From Acinetobacter lwoffii (GTDB lineage: Bacteria; Pseudomonadota; Gammaproteobacteria; Pseudomonadales; Moraxellaceae), in NCBI RefSeq assembly GCF_019343495.1, contig NZ_CP072549.1, positions 2,480,001 to 2,544,000 of the forward strand: a stretch of 64,000 nucleotides of DNA. Direction: 5' to 3'. This document shows, one piece after another, positions 56,381 to 64,000 of this stretch (positions are counted from its first letter, which is position 1; each line of letters opens with the position of its first letter). The position numbers and the translations under genes are program-made. Under the pieces are notes generated by a model, which was not told the DNA's origin, did not search any database, and saw nothing but the letters and a program-made list of their open reading frames with translations.

Positions 56381-56797
56381 GGCATTCCCCTGTATGAATG
56401 ACTTTTTTAATATTTATAGTTATTACGCTTGATTGCCCGAATAGGTCGCTATTTGAACAGTAGTAATTAAGAAATATCTATAAGCTTTTTTATAGTTTTA
56501 TTATAGCCTAAAAAATATTAGTTGTTGTTTTTTATTGATAAATAATTGAATTTTTCGTTTGCTATGAAATTAGTAATTTTGCGCTTTTATGGATCGAAGT
56601 TAAATATAAGGACATATTCAATTAAGAAGAAGGGATAGATATTTCCCATAAAAAAATGAAGCAGATGGTAGGATTAATAAGGGATCATTTTTATCTAAAG
56701 AGATAAGAAAAATTTTTTATTCTATATATTCAAGGTTAATCACTGAACTGGATTAACCTCGGATTGGATGATTTAAACATAAAGATCATCTAGCATT
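56381..56797. other. 417-bp AT-rich intergenic region
   Basis: No gene supported. Contains a perfect 9-bp hairpin AGGTTAATC (56733-56741)/GATTAACCT (56751-56759) 40 bp beyond the yacG stop, probably the 3' structure of yacG mRNA, though no T run follows on either strand. Confidence 0.5.
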
Positions 56798-56971
56798 TTA
56801 CTCTTCGCTGTTATCGGCTTGCGGTGCATCTTGGGTGGGCAAACTATATTCCTCATTGGCCCAAGCCCCCAGATCAATCATCTTGCAACGTTCTGAGCAA
56901 AAAGGACGGAATTCATTATCTTCCCATGTGGTCAGCTTGCCACAGCGCGGACAGTTTAAAGTGGTAGGCAT
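56798..56971 (-). CDS. yacG: DNA gyrase inhibitor YacG (zinc-binding)
   Basis: About 57 aa with four zinc Cys: [11 protein letters not shown] and [15 protein letters not shown], the family signature. YacG binds GyrB and inhibits gyrase. Start at MPTTLNC (56971) with GGAG 7 nt upstream, preferred over the in-frame Met 13 codons earlier. The acidic C-terminal tail (QADNSEE) is common. The usual neighbour genes coaBC/coaE are not adjacent here. Confidence 0.94.
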   Translation of the reverse strand: MPTTLNCPRCGKLTTWEDNEFRPFCSERCKMIDLGAWANEEYSLPTQDAPQADNSEE

Positions 56972-57061
56972 GGGACGACTCCAAAGAAAAATAAAGGTTC
57001 GATTAGGCAAATATAGCCGCGCTTGTTAGACTTATGCGGTTTTTATTAGTTTGATCTGATT

Positions 57062-57700
57062 ATGCCGATTCGTCAATTTCAAGCACAGCGTATGCATGCG
57101 CCCCGTGATTTTCAAAGCATCAGTCCTGAACCGGTCTGCGTCGAAGTGGGAGCGGGTAAAGGTAAACATGCCTTGTTATTCAGCAAGAACAATCCCGACA
57201 CTCAACTGATTGCAATTGAACGTACCCGTGAAAAATTTCTGGCGATGCAAAAACAGCATGCTGTTGAGGGTCAAACTAATTTACAAACCGTTCATGCCGA
57301 TGCTTTACCGTGGATCGTGCATGCACTGTATCCGCAGCAGGTCGAACAATTCTTTATTTTATATCCAAATCCTGAACCGCATAATCCGGCACAGCGCTGG
57401 GTCAATATGCCATTTTTTGAGTTTCTACTTTCCCGCCTGAAAACCGGGGGAACGATTACTTTGGCCAGTAATATTCCTGCCTATATCGAAGAAGCAGAAA
57501 TACAAGTGCGAGAGCTCTGGAAGCTACCTTTTGTCAAAGAAGTGATTGCTGCAGATTCGGCGCGTACCCATTTTGAAATTAAATATCTGGAGCGCGGTGA
57601 ACTATGCCAGCAACTGATCATCAGCAAGCCTGAAAGATATGTAACGCGCTTTGATGATTTCCAGCCTTTGCAAGGGCAGAATGCCACCGTCGCGGAATAA
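57062..57700 (+). CDS. TrmB-like SAM-dependent methyltransferase
   Basis: 212 aa, Rossmann SAM methyltransferase with CVEVGAGKGKHALLFSK as motif I and LIAIERTREKFL as motif II. It resembles tRNA (guanine-N7-)-methyltransferase TrmB, but the TrmB signature FPDPWPKKRH is replaced by FILYPNPEPHNPAQRW, so it is a divergent member; the family is sometimes annotated tRNA (m7G46) methyltransferase in Acinetobacter. The C-terminus keeps an RTHFEIKYLERG segment like the TrmB SxFExK. A canonical trmB may exist elsewhere. Followed 4 bp later by a flavoprotein gene. Confidence 0.75.
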   Translation: MPIRQFQAQRMHAPRDFQSISPEPVCVEVGAGKGKHALLFSKNNPDTQLIAIERTREKFLAMQKQHAVEGQTNLQTVHADALPWIVHALYPQQVEQFFILYPNPEPHNPAQRWVNMPFFEFLLSRLKTGGTITLASNIPAYIEEAEIQVRELWKLPFVKEVIAADSARTHFEIKYLERGELCQQLIISKPERYVTRFDDFQPLQGQNATVAE

Positions 57701-57704
57701 TCAG

Positions 57705-58904
57705 ATGAGCAAACGCATTGCTATTGTGGGCGCAGGCCCTGCAGGCTTAATGGCAGCAGAAGTGCTCAGTCAGTTTGATTATGAGTTGCATGTCTATGAG
57801 CAAAAGCCGTCTGCCGCGCGAAAATTCCTGATGGCAGGAAAGACCGGCCTGAATATTTCCCATGCTGAGCCTGTGCCACAGTTTGTACAACGTTATGATC
57901 AGGTGGAGTGGTTGTCCCCTTGGATCAAACAGTGGGATGCGGTCTGGATTCAAGACTGGATGAAACAGCTCGGTATTGAACCTTATATCGGTTCGTCCGG
58001 CCGGGTATTTCCCACAGAGATGAAAGCCGCGCCCTTGCTGCGTGCCTGGCTCAAGCGTTTGGCTAGTGATGGCATCCAGTTTCATTACCGGCATAAAGTC
58101 AGCCAGTTAGAGCAACAACAGCTTGAGCTACATGATCTGAAAAATAATGAACATCGCACTGAACATTTTGATGCCATTATTCTGGCTTGTGGTGCAGTGT
58201 CTTGGTCAGCGTTGGGTAGTGATGGGGCATGGCAAGCCTGGTTAAAGCTGGATGAAATTGAGCCTTTCCAGGCCAGTAATGCCGGAGTGGAATATCCCTG
58301 GTCTCGATTTATGCAGCCAGTCTTTGGTCAGCCGCTGAAACGTGTTGCAGCATGGTTAGGGCAAGGTGAAAAGACCATCGGCGATATCGTGATCAGTCAT
58401 TATGGTCTGGAAAGTGGTCTGATCTATAAGCAGGGTCGTGGCTTACGCGAGCAACTAAAACAGGGGAAGCCTATGCAGCTGCATCTGGACCTATTCCCAA
58501 ATCAAAGCATCGAACAGCTTGCGCAAAAATTACAGCCAAGTAAGAAGCAGTCTTTAACTAATGTCTGGCGTAAAGCCGGATTGGACGGTGCTAAGGCGGC
58601 TTTAGTACGGGAATTGCTAGACAAAGCAGTATGGCAAGATGCTACTGCATTAGCCAAAAAAATTAAACATTTGACCCTTCCACTCACAGGTTTCCGCCCG
58701 ATTGAAGAGGCGATTAGCTGTGCGGGTGGCGTCAAGCGTGAAGTGTTGTCAGAACAGCTACAATTGAAATCTAACCCACATGTATTTCTTTGCGGAGAAA
58801 TGCTGGACTGGGATGCACCGACCGGCGGTTATCTACTGACAGCCTGTTTTGCCACAGGGCGTGCAGCGGGTGAAGGTGTGCATCAGTTTCTGACAGCAGA
58901 TTAA
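57705..58904 (+). CDS. HI0933/YhiN-type NAD(P)/FAD-dependent oxidoreductase (TIGR03862-like)
   Basis: About 399 aa from MSKRIAIVGAGPAGLMAAE. FAD-binding GxGxxG at residues 8-13, then MAGKTGLNIS, DAIILACGAVSW and the C-terminal GEMLDWDAPTGGYLLTACFATGRAAG motif, which matches the HI0933-like flavoprotein family and the TIGR03862 subgroup. Substrate is unknown. ATG 57705 chosen because homology begins there; the longer frame overlaps the methyltransferase. Probably in one transcript with the TrmB-like gene. Confidence 0.88.
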   Translation: MSKRIAIVGAGPAGLMAAEVLSQFDYELHVYEQKPSAARKFLMAGKTGLNISHAEPVPQFVQRYDQVEWLSPWIKQWDAVWIQDWMKQLGIEPYIGSSGRVFPTEMKAAPLLRAWLKRLASDGIQFHYRHKVSQLEQQQLELHDLKNNEHRTEHFDAIILACGAVSWSALGSDGAWQAWLKLDEIEPFQASNAGVEYPWSRFMQPVFGQPLKRVAAWLGQGEKTIGDIVISHYGLESGLIYKQGRGLREQLKQGKPMQLHLDLFPNQSIEQLAQKLQPSKKQSLTNVWRKAGLDGAKAALVRELLDKAVWQDATALAKKIKHLTLPLTGFRPIEEAISCAGGVKREVLSEQLQLKSNPHVFLCGEMLDWDAPTGGYLLTACFATGRAAGEGVHQFLTAD

Positions 58905-58999
58905 GTCATTTTATAGCTAGGATGATCTAGTATTTATACTGAATGCAGACTCAACAGATCCGGCCTTGTTCATTCACGCTGTTTTAAAGCTGCCAGTTC

Positions 59000-59031
59000 A
59001 GCTTAGATTATTTTTGTATTTTATCTAAGCT
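59000..59031. repeat. 9-bp inverted repeat downstream of the lipoprotein gene
   Basis: AGCTTAGAT (59000-59008) and ATCTAAGCT (59023-59031) between two convergent genes. Could act as a weak terminator; no clean T run follows. Confidence 0.6.
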
Positions 59032-59054
59032 GTGTGCCAATCTAGCATCCTAGA

Positions 59055-59642
59055 CTATTCCTTCACTTGCCGGGAAGCGGGTTCTTTCTTGGCGAGATCC
59101 GGATATTGCGAACGCCAGCGTTCCAGTTGTTCTTGGGCGTGTAGATATTTCCCTAGACCTTTGACATTCTCACTGGCTTCATTCACGGGTGTAGCTTGAG
59201 TCTTGGGAGTATTGAGTAATTTGTCCTGATGTTCCCAGTATTGATACATTAAGCCCTGAATATAACGGCCCTGTTCGGTTTTCAGTTCTAAAGCCTTCAA
59301 CATATTCAATGCTGACTGGACATGATCACGCTGACGTTGCTGGACAAATTCTTCTGTCATATTTTCATCATCGCGCATGCTGTTTAATTCTTTTTCCAAG
59401 TCGCTGCTCATTTCCTGAAAGCGCTGTTCATAATCCGTCAATGCAGCAATATCATGCGGATCATCAGCAGTTTTAGGGAAGTCTTTCAGTGGCTCGGTTT
59501 TCAGTTCCTGCATGACTTGATCTGAAGCCGTATTATCTGTTGTCGCTTCAGTCGGAGTTTCGGTCGTTTTCTGGTCACATGCCATCAGCAGCATGGCCGC
59601 AGCGAACAACAGCGTTCGTGTCATTCCTGGTATTTTATGCAT
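59055..59642 (-). CDS. Putative lipoprotein, unknown function
   Basis: 195 aa. Lipoprotein signal with lipobox LLMAC, acylated Cys22; Asp at +2 of the mature protein (CDQ) would favour inner-membrane retention under the E. coli rule. The mature N-terminus is a Thr-rich linker; residues ~70-110 are a charged coiled coil (DYEQRFQEMSSDLEKELNSMRDD), and the C-terminal half is helical with YLHAQEQLERWRSQYP. AGGAGG lies 5 nt before ATG 59642. 15 bp downstream of the methyltransferase gene on the same strand, so the two are one transcript. Confidence 0.85.
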   Translation of the reverse strand: MHKIPGMTRTLLFAAAMLLMACDQKTTETPTEATTDNTASDQVMQELKTEPLKDFPKTADDPHDIAALTDYEQRFQEMSSDLEKELNSMRDDENMTEEFVQQRQRDHVQSALNMLKALELKTEQGRYIQGLMYQYWEHQDKLLNTPKTQATPVNEASENVKGLGKYLHAQEQLERWRSQYPDLAKKEPASRQVKE

Positions 59643-59657
59643 GATCGCCTCCTGTTT

Positions 59658-60434
59658 TTAATTACTTTTCTTGAACACATAGATATGGGTGACATAAGGA
59701 AAATCGATCATTTCCTCTGCGCTTTTGGCTGTATATTGCTGGATGATCTGTTCAAATTGTTGTTTTAACTGTGCCTGCTGCTGTTCAGGCATGGCTGCAA
59801 TAAAACTAGTCGAGAGCAGCCGCTTGGATACCACCTGCTCGACACTGCCATGCTGTTGCTGGGTCATTGTGGTTTCTGCATAGGGCTGAAATAGCGTTTG
59901 CTGTGCAAAGACCTCGCGCCAGGTGCCGCTATGATAGCGCGGCGTATCGCCTTCCAAGGGGGCAATACAATCGGCCAAGGCCTGAACCCAGTCGATCCGA
60001 GTATCGCGCTGATTCCAAATTAACACCAGATAACCCTGCGGTTTGAGTACCCGATCTAATTCTTGTAAGGTAGCAGAATCGGCAAACCAGTGAAATGACT
60101 GTGCACAAAATACCGCATTCAGGCTATGATCAGGCAGGGGAAGTTGATGGCTAACGCCTTCAAGAGTATGAATGTCCGGATGCGCCTGTTGTAATTGAGC
60201 CAGCATTTCCGGGACAGGATCAATCGCGATAATGTGCTTACTGAGCGGGCGTAAATAGGGGATAAACTTGCCGGTGCCGCTGCCCAAATCCAAAAGATGC
60301 GTATCTGCAGGCAAAGCCAGCGTTTCACTCAGCCACTGGCTGATTTCTGCCGGATAATCGGGACGCACTTGCTGATAGAGCTCAGCCGACGCACTAAAAC
60401 CCCGTTTTGCTGCAGGATGTAATGATTGTGTCAT
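59658..60434 (-). CDS. Class I SAM-dependent methyltransferase
   Basis: 258 aa. Motif I LLDLGSGTGKFIPYL (about 46-60), motif II IIAIDPVPEML, LPDHSLNAVFCAQSFHWF and LKPQGYLVLIWN motifs are typical of the UbiE/trans-aconitate type methyltransferase fold (Methyltransf_11). Substrate unknown; the SAELYQQVRPDYP N-terminus is common in this subgroup. It is divergent from the alpha/beta hydrolase gene and precedes the lipoprotein gene by 15 bp. Confidence 0.9.
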   Translation of the reverse strand: MTQSLHPAAKRGFSASAELYQQVRPDYPAEISQWLSETLALPADTHLLDLGSGTGKFIPYLRPLSKHIIAIDPVPEMLAQLQQAHPDIHTLEGVSHQLPLPDHSLNAVFCAQSFHWFADSATLQELDRVLKPQGYLVLIWNQRDTRIDWVQALADCIAPLEGDTPRYHSGTWREVFAQQTLFQPYAETTMTQQQHGSVEQVVSKRLLSTSFIAAMPEQQQAQLKQQFEQIIQQYTAKSAEEMIDFPYVTHIYVFKKSN

Positions 60435-60499
60435 ATTTTGCGCTTTTTAATCTTTTTGATCGATATAAAATAGCATATTCACTTTTTTGACAGCGTTCA

Positions 60500-61819
60500 T
60501 TGACTGAATTGTTGTGGAAGGGTTCGATTTACCAGCATGGGAAAGTTATGGACAAGCAGATTGTTTTTGAAGATGAACATATACGCGCGATTTTTATGCC
60601 GGGATCTTCTTCAGAACTGATTTTTTCATTTGGCGATTTGATTACCCGTGCCAAGGGCCTCAACATCAATGCAGAAAAGTCACTGGCGAAATTCGAGTTT
60701 AATGTGCTTGGTATTATGCCCAAGCATAAATCCTGGTTTCCGCAAGGTTCCATGTGGAACATGTTGCAAGCCATCGCAGATCTGATTGCGCCGTTTCAGC
60801 AGCGTATTGCGTATGGCGGTTCGATGGGTGGCTATGCCGCGATCAAATATTCCCGTGCCTTGGGCGTGCAACGGGTGGTGGCGATGGTGCCGCAATATTC
60901 GATTGATCCGGAAGATGTACATGATGCCCGCTATAACATGTTCTATCAGCCAGAGCTGAATTCCAATATGCGGGTTGCGGCCGAAGATATCGACAACGCC
61001 TGTGAATATATTATTGTGTATGATCCCTACTGTGCCGAAGATCGTGCCCATTATCTGAAATTAGAGGCACTAATCCCACATCATCATGTGCTGCATTTGC
61101 CTTTTACCGGCCATGATGCGATCGCAGTTTTGGCCAGTTCCGAATTGCTCTATGACTTTTTGGTACATGACTATGAGCCGAGTTATTTCTACCAGAAAAT
61201 GCGTCGGGTCAAGAAAAACAGCAAGTTCTATTATCGCAAGGTGATTGAAAATGTCTTGCCACGACACCGGATGGCCTTAGGACACATTCTGAAAAATAAC
61301 GATCTGCAACTGGATAACCAGTTTTTTGATGCCAGCCAGAAACAGGTGATTTTGCGGGAACTGTTACGCAATAAACAGGTTGATCAGCATGACCTGCTCA
61401 AACTGGGCATTCATGTGAATTTGCCGCAGGAAAATCGTCAGTTGCTGTTGGACCAGTATGGGCATGGTCTGGTATTTAATGTCATCAGCCATAAAATCGA
61501 AAGTTATGCAGAAGGCGCAATTGCCCTGAACCATAAATTCCTGATTCCGATTTATGCCAAAGGTAATGGTTTATTGAGCATTAACCTGAATGATGAACGT
61601 TATCTGGTGGTGATGAACGACCGGCATATCATGAAACTGATCAAGGAACAGGATGAGCTCAGTCTGGGTATGCACCCGATTTTAATGAAGCGTTATAGCG
61701 ATTTTTATATGTTTAGCTATAAGCAGCTGAATCTGAGTACCAATGAGTATGGTGCTGCTGCTTTTATCAACGATAGTGACAAAAATACGCAGTTTGTGAC
61801 GCACAGCGAGATAAATTAA
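60500..61819 (+). CDS. Alpha/beta-hydrolase-like protein with C-terminal extension
   Basis: Up to 439 aa. The N-terminal ~230 residues have an alpha/beta-hydrolase core with nucleophile elbow GGSMGGYAAIKYS (G-x-S-x-G, about residue 107), a C-terminal-domain Asp in IIVYDPYCAED and His in LHLPFTGHDAIAV, giving a plausible Ser-Asp-His triad. The following ~200 residues are helical then beta-rich and match nothing I know. No signal peptide. Start is uncertain: a TTG at 60500 gives the 439-aa form, an ATG at 60548 gives 423 aa; the region between looks protein-like. Divergent from the methyltransferase. Confidence 0.72.
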   Translation: MTELLWKGSIYQHGKVMDKQIVFEDEHIRAIFMPGSSSELIFSFGDLITRAKGLNINAEKSLAKFEFNVLGIMPKHKSWFPQGSMWNMLQAIADLIAPFQQRIAYGGSMGGYAAIKYSRALGVQRVVAMVPQYSIDPEDVHDARYNMFYQPELNSNMRVAAEDIDNACEYIIVYDPYCAEDRAHYLKLEALIPHHHVLHLPFTGHDAIAVLASSELLYDFLVHDYEPSYFYQKMRRVKKNSKFYYRKVIENVLPRHRMALGHILKNNDLQLDNQFFDASQKQVILRELLRNKQVDQHDLLKLGIHVNLPQENRQLLLDQYGHGLVFNVISHKIESYAEGAIALNHKFLIPIYAKGNGLLSINLNDERYLVVMNDRHIMKLIKEQDELSLGMHPILMKRYSDFYMFSYKQLNLSTNEYGAAAFINDSDKNTQFVTHSEIN

Positions 61820-61943
61820 CTAAAATTTTTATAAAAAACAATTACTTGAATTGTGATGAGCTTGGCATAATATAGAGATAAGCGGTATAAATAATAAACC
61901 AATTATATCGTTCCCGATGGTTGAAACGAAGAAGGGGATCTCT

Positions 61944-62141
61944 ATGATGCAAGCGACTCGGATGATGCAAGTATGTTTTATCTTCGGTTTGGTTCTACCC
62001 AATCTGGCGCATGCAGAAACTGTGCATCCTGCAGTGATCATGGTCAGTGCGTCCATCATCTTTATGATTATTCTGTCCGTGTATGTGGTGTATCGTATCC
62101 GCAAGTCACTACGTAATCATATGGATAAACCGCTGGATTAA
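61944..62141 (+). CDS. Small exported or membrane protein (65 aa)
   Basis: Begins at MMQATRMMQV with AAGGGG 6 nt upstream. A first hydrophobic segment (VCFIFGLVLPNLAHA) reads as a signal peptide with cleavage after AHA, and a second (AVIMVSASIIFMIILSVYVVY) is a membrane span, so the mature protein is a short single-span membrane protein with a basic tail (RIRKSLRNHM). Not recognised. It is followed 90 bp later by the dehydrogenase gene. Confidence 0.68.
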   Translation: MMQATRMMQVCFIFGLVLPNLAHAETVHPAVIMVSASIIFMIILSVYVVYRIRKSLRNHMDKPLD

Positions 62142-62230
62142 TTGCATCAGGCTGGAAACGGGTTGAAAAGACTCAATGACTTGTTTTAAATGACAGACAT
62201 AAATTGTCAAACAGGATTGAGGGAACAGCC

Positions 62231-63187
62231 ATGAAAGCCGTTTATTTAGACTATGCTTCTTTAGACCAGCAGGATTTAGACTTTCAGGCACTGCATGCCG
62301 CATTTGATCCACTGGTTTTGTATCCGGCGACCTCGGCTGCCGAGATTGCATCCCGTGTAGCTGATGTCGATGTTATCATTACGAATAAGGTGATGATCGA
62401 TGCAGCTACGATTCAGCAATGCCCTCAACTCAAACTCATTTTAATCTCTGCAACCGGCACCAATAATGTCGACCTTGAGGCGGCCAAAGCGCAAGGGATC
62501 GTCGTGTGTAACTGTCAGGCTTATGGCACTTCGGCAGTCGCGCAGCATACCATCATGTTGATGCTGAATCTGGCAACTTCATTCCTGTCTTACCAACGTG
62601 CGTTACAACAAGGCGAATGGCAAAAAGCCAGTCAGTTCTGTTTGCTGGATGCGCCCATTGTCGAGCTGGCCGGAAAAACATTGGGCATTGTGGGTTATGG
62701 CGAACTGGGCCATGCGGTGGCGAAACTGGCCGAAGCCTTTGGCATGAAAGTGCTTATTGCCGCGCTGCCAAATCGTCCGGCGGATGCATCTCGTGCGCCA
62801 TTTGCCGAGCTACTTCCTCAAGTCGATTTTTTAACTTTGCATTGTCCACTCACTGAAGATACCCACCATTTAATCAGTCATACTGAGCTGGATGCAATGA
62901 AAAGCAGCGCATTTTTAATTAACTGTGCGCGTGGCGGAATTGTCGATGAAGCGGCATTGGCTGAGGCTCTGCGTGCAGGCAAGATTGCCGGTGCAGCGAC
63001 AGATGTTCTAACGGTAGAACCACCGAAACAGGGCAATGTGCTGCTCGACTCTACGATTCCCAACCTGATTGTGACACCGCATAATGCCTGGGGCAGTGTC
63101 GATGCAAGACAACGGATTGTGGATCAAATGGTCGAAAATGTAGCAGCATTTAAACAGGGTCAGCCGATTCGACAGGTCAATTCATAG
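62231..63187 (+). CDS. D-2-hydroxyacid dehydrogenase (NAD-dependent)
   Basis: About 318 aa from MKAVYLDYASLDQQDL, with GAGGG before the ATG. NAD-binding TLGIVGYGELGHAVAKLAEAFGMKV (Rossmann, about 148-170), catalytic Arg in INCARGGIVDEAAL, catalytic Glu in ATDVLTVEPPKQGN, catalytic His in VTPHNAWGS. Length and motifs fit glycerate or hydroxypyruvate dehydrogenase (HprA-type) and related ketoacid reductases; which substrate is used cannot be read. Ends with a terminator shared with the next, convergent gene. Confidence 0.92.
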   Translation: MKAVYLDYASLDQQDLDFQALHAAFDPLVLYPATSAAEIASRVADVDVIITNKVMIDAATIQQCPQLKLILISATGTNNVDLEAAKAQGIVVCNCQAYGTSAVAQHTIMLMLNLATSFLSYQRALQQGEWQKASQFCLLDAPIVELAGKTLGIVGYGELGHAVAKLAEAFGMKVLIAALPNRPADASRAPFAELLPQVDFLTLHCPLTEDTHHLISHTELDAMKSSAFLINCARGGIVDEAALAEALRAGKIAGAATDVLTVEPPKQGNVLLDSTIPNLIVTPHNAWGSVDARQRIVDQMVENVAAFKQGQPIRQVNS

Positions 63188-63230
63188 ATCGCGTCGATAC
63201 AAGGTAATAGTTTTATTTTCTAAAAATTAA

Positions 63231-63254
63231 AAAAGCCCATCACGGGCTTTTTTT
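63231..63254. terminator. Terminator between dehydrogenase and secreted helical protein
   Basis: AAAAGCCC ATCAC GGGCTTTTTTT. Its T run overlaps the stop codon of the convergent minus-strand gene. Confidence 0.9.
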
Positions 63255-63735
63255 ATAAATCGGTTACCGCATAACTGGTGGCTGAACCTGAATCAGATTG
63301 AGGCTGCATTTGTGGGGTGGTTGTTTGTTGTGGGGCACCAGAGGACTCACTTAAAGGCTGCTGAACAATAGGCGCCTGCTGTGAATTGCCACGCCAGACT
63401 TCTTTGGTCTGCTGGATTTTCTGACCGGTTTGTTGGGCTGCCTGAGTTGCACCCTGATCTACTTTTTGCAGTGTATCAGAGGTTGCAGATTTGGTATTGC
63501 TCCAGGCCCGGTCTACCCCCGGCTTGATTTTGGCAATGCCTTTTTCCGTTGCTTCACCGACTTTCTCAGCAGTATTAATCACGCCTTCCTGTGCTTTATA
63601 AGCAAAGACATGCAGCAGGTTCGGATTTTCACCATAAGGCTTAACCGGTTTAGCAGACTGAGTCGTGGTTTGTGCGAATGCTGGAACAGAAAGCATTAAA
63701 GCTGTCGTTAAAATAATTGGGGTTTTGATATTCAT
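63253..63735 (-). CDS. Secreted helical repeat-like protein, unknown function
   Basis: 160 aa with a Sec signal peptide (1-22, cleavage after AFA). Residues ~45-115 form a long amphipathic helix rich in Ala/Lys/Gln/Thr with a roughly 11-residue rhythm (GVINTAEKVGEATEKGIAKI, GVDRAWSNTKSATSDTLQK, GATQAAQQTGQKIQQTKEVW), reminiscent of LEA/apolipoprotein-like helices; the C-terminal 45 residues are Gln/Ser/Pro-rich and disordered. GAGG precedes the ATG. No enzymatic motif. Periplasmic or surface location inferred. Confidence 0.75.
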   Translation of the reverse strand: MNIKTPIILTTALMLSVPAFAQTTTQSAKPVKPYGENPNLLHVFAYKAQEGVINTAEKVGEATEKGIAKIKPGVDRAWSNTKSATSDTLQKVDQGATQAAQQTGQKIQQTKEVWRGNSQQAPIVQQPLSESSGAPQQTTTPQMQPQSDSGSATSYAVTDL

Positions 63736-63928
63736 TATGGATCGACCTCGAATTCGTCTAAGTGCGGTCTGAGTTTGTTTTTCAGTGTAACGGATAATTG
63801 GTCAAAAACAATGAATATCCTGTGAAGAGTGCAGGGCTTTCAGGTGGATCTGTGCCGGAATATTGTAATTTTAAAGAAAGGCAGTAGATATCAGGCGAAC
63901 TGTTGGATTGATTTTTAGCAAAATAAAA

Positions 63929-63961
63929 GCCCTGTTCTTAGACTAGAAACAGGGCGATTTT
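63929..63961. terminator. Terminator before the partial minus-strand gene
   Basis: GCCCTGTT...AACAGGGC stem with T run on both sides; it follows the stop of the partial gene at the right edge on the minus strand. Confidence 0.85.
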
Positions 63962-63962
63962 T

Positions 63963-64000
63963 TTAGTCACATTGTGTCAACGCATCTTTGGCGAAATGTT
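63963..64000 (-). CDS. C-terminal end of a gene cut by the window edge
   Basis: Read from the right edge on the minus strand, one frame ends HFAKDALTQCD-stop at 63963-63965, immediately before an intrinsic terminator. Too short to identify; the terminator position is the main support. Confidence 0.4.
   Translation of the reverse strand, partial: HFAKDALTQCD

Noticed and set aside
1-64000. CRISPR arrays, tRNA/rRNA genes, insertion sequences, prophage or integrase genes
   Set aside because: Looked for by eye on both strands (regular spaced repeats, cloverleaf CCA ends, transposase motifs) and none was found.

Overview
The window is a stretch of chromosome from a gammaproteobacterium of the family Moraxellaceae, most likely Acinetobacter (an environmental, non-baumannii species is a reasonable guess). 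The evidence is the family-level resemblance of many proteins: a two-domain polyphosphate:AMP phosphotransferase of the type characterised in A. johnsonii, a FFLEELY-motif protein, a recC-recB-recD order without ptrA, a T2SS gspF-gspG pair standing apart from other gsp genes, and a CCCCCTTTGTAAAAGGGG palindrome of a kind common in this genus. The DNA is moderately AT-rich, genes are dense, and many intrinsic terminators are visible. I see no rRNA, tRNA, insertion sequence, prophage or CRISPR array; the region looks like core chromosome rather than an island.

Layout. 1-7 kb: the 3' part of htpG, a small secreted repeat protein, an outer-membrane-like protein, an unrecognised 465-aa protein with a small partner, a 55-aa secreted peptide, dodecin and a FrnE-like DsbA oxidoreductase. 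7-14 kb: an acetate/succinate CoA-transferase, EnvZ/OmpR and the RNA-binding protein Tex. 14-22 kb: a small membrane protein, a patatin-like phospholipase, the ubiquinone run ubiE-ubiJ-ubiB, a FFLEELY protein, pap and a DUF697-like protein. 22-32 kb: recC-recB-recD, the DNA-end repair helicase/nuclease. 32-36 kb: a gene-free 0.9 kb stretch with two terminator-ended candidate small RNAs, then rpsO and pnp with hairpins typical of post-transcriptional control. 36-49 kb: a CorA-family channel, YdcH, an orphan CbpM-like modulator, a DUF2147 protein, Hsp33, a CPA2 antiporter, PriA, GspF/GspG, a small membrane protein, and the overlapping corC-lnt pair. 49-64 kb: TusA, ETF-ubiquinone oxidoreductase, DUF1285, MurI, a DUF4062 protein, ferrochelatase, an MBL-fold hydrolase, YacG, a TrmB-like methyltransferase, a HI0933-type flavoprotein, a lipoprotein, a SAM methyltransferase, an unusual alpha/beta hydrolase, a 2-hydroxyacid dehydrogenase and a secreted helical protein.

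Functional themes. Respiratory quinone supply and use (ubiE/J/B, ETF-QO), envelope maintenance (OmpR/EnvZ, Lnt, CorC, GspF/G, several secreted proteins), redox and protein quality control (HtpG, FrnE, Hsp33, CbpM), and DNA repair/restart (RecBCD, PriA) are all represented. The least explained parts are the two putative sRNAs between recD and rpsO, the 465-aa protein with a weak ParB/sulfiredoxin-like motif, the DUF4062 protein, the three-repeat secreted peptide, and several perfect hairpins placed over or just after stop codons.
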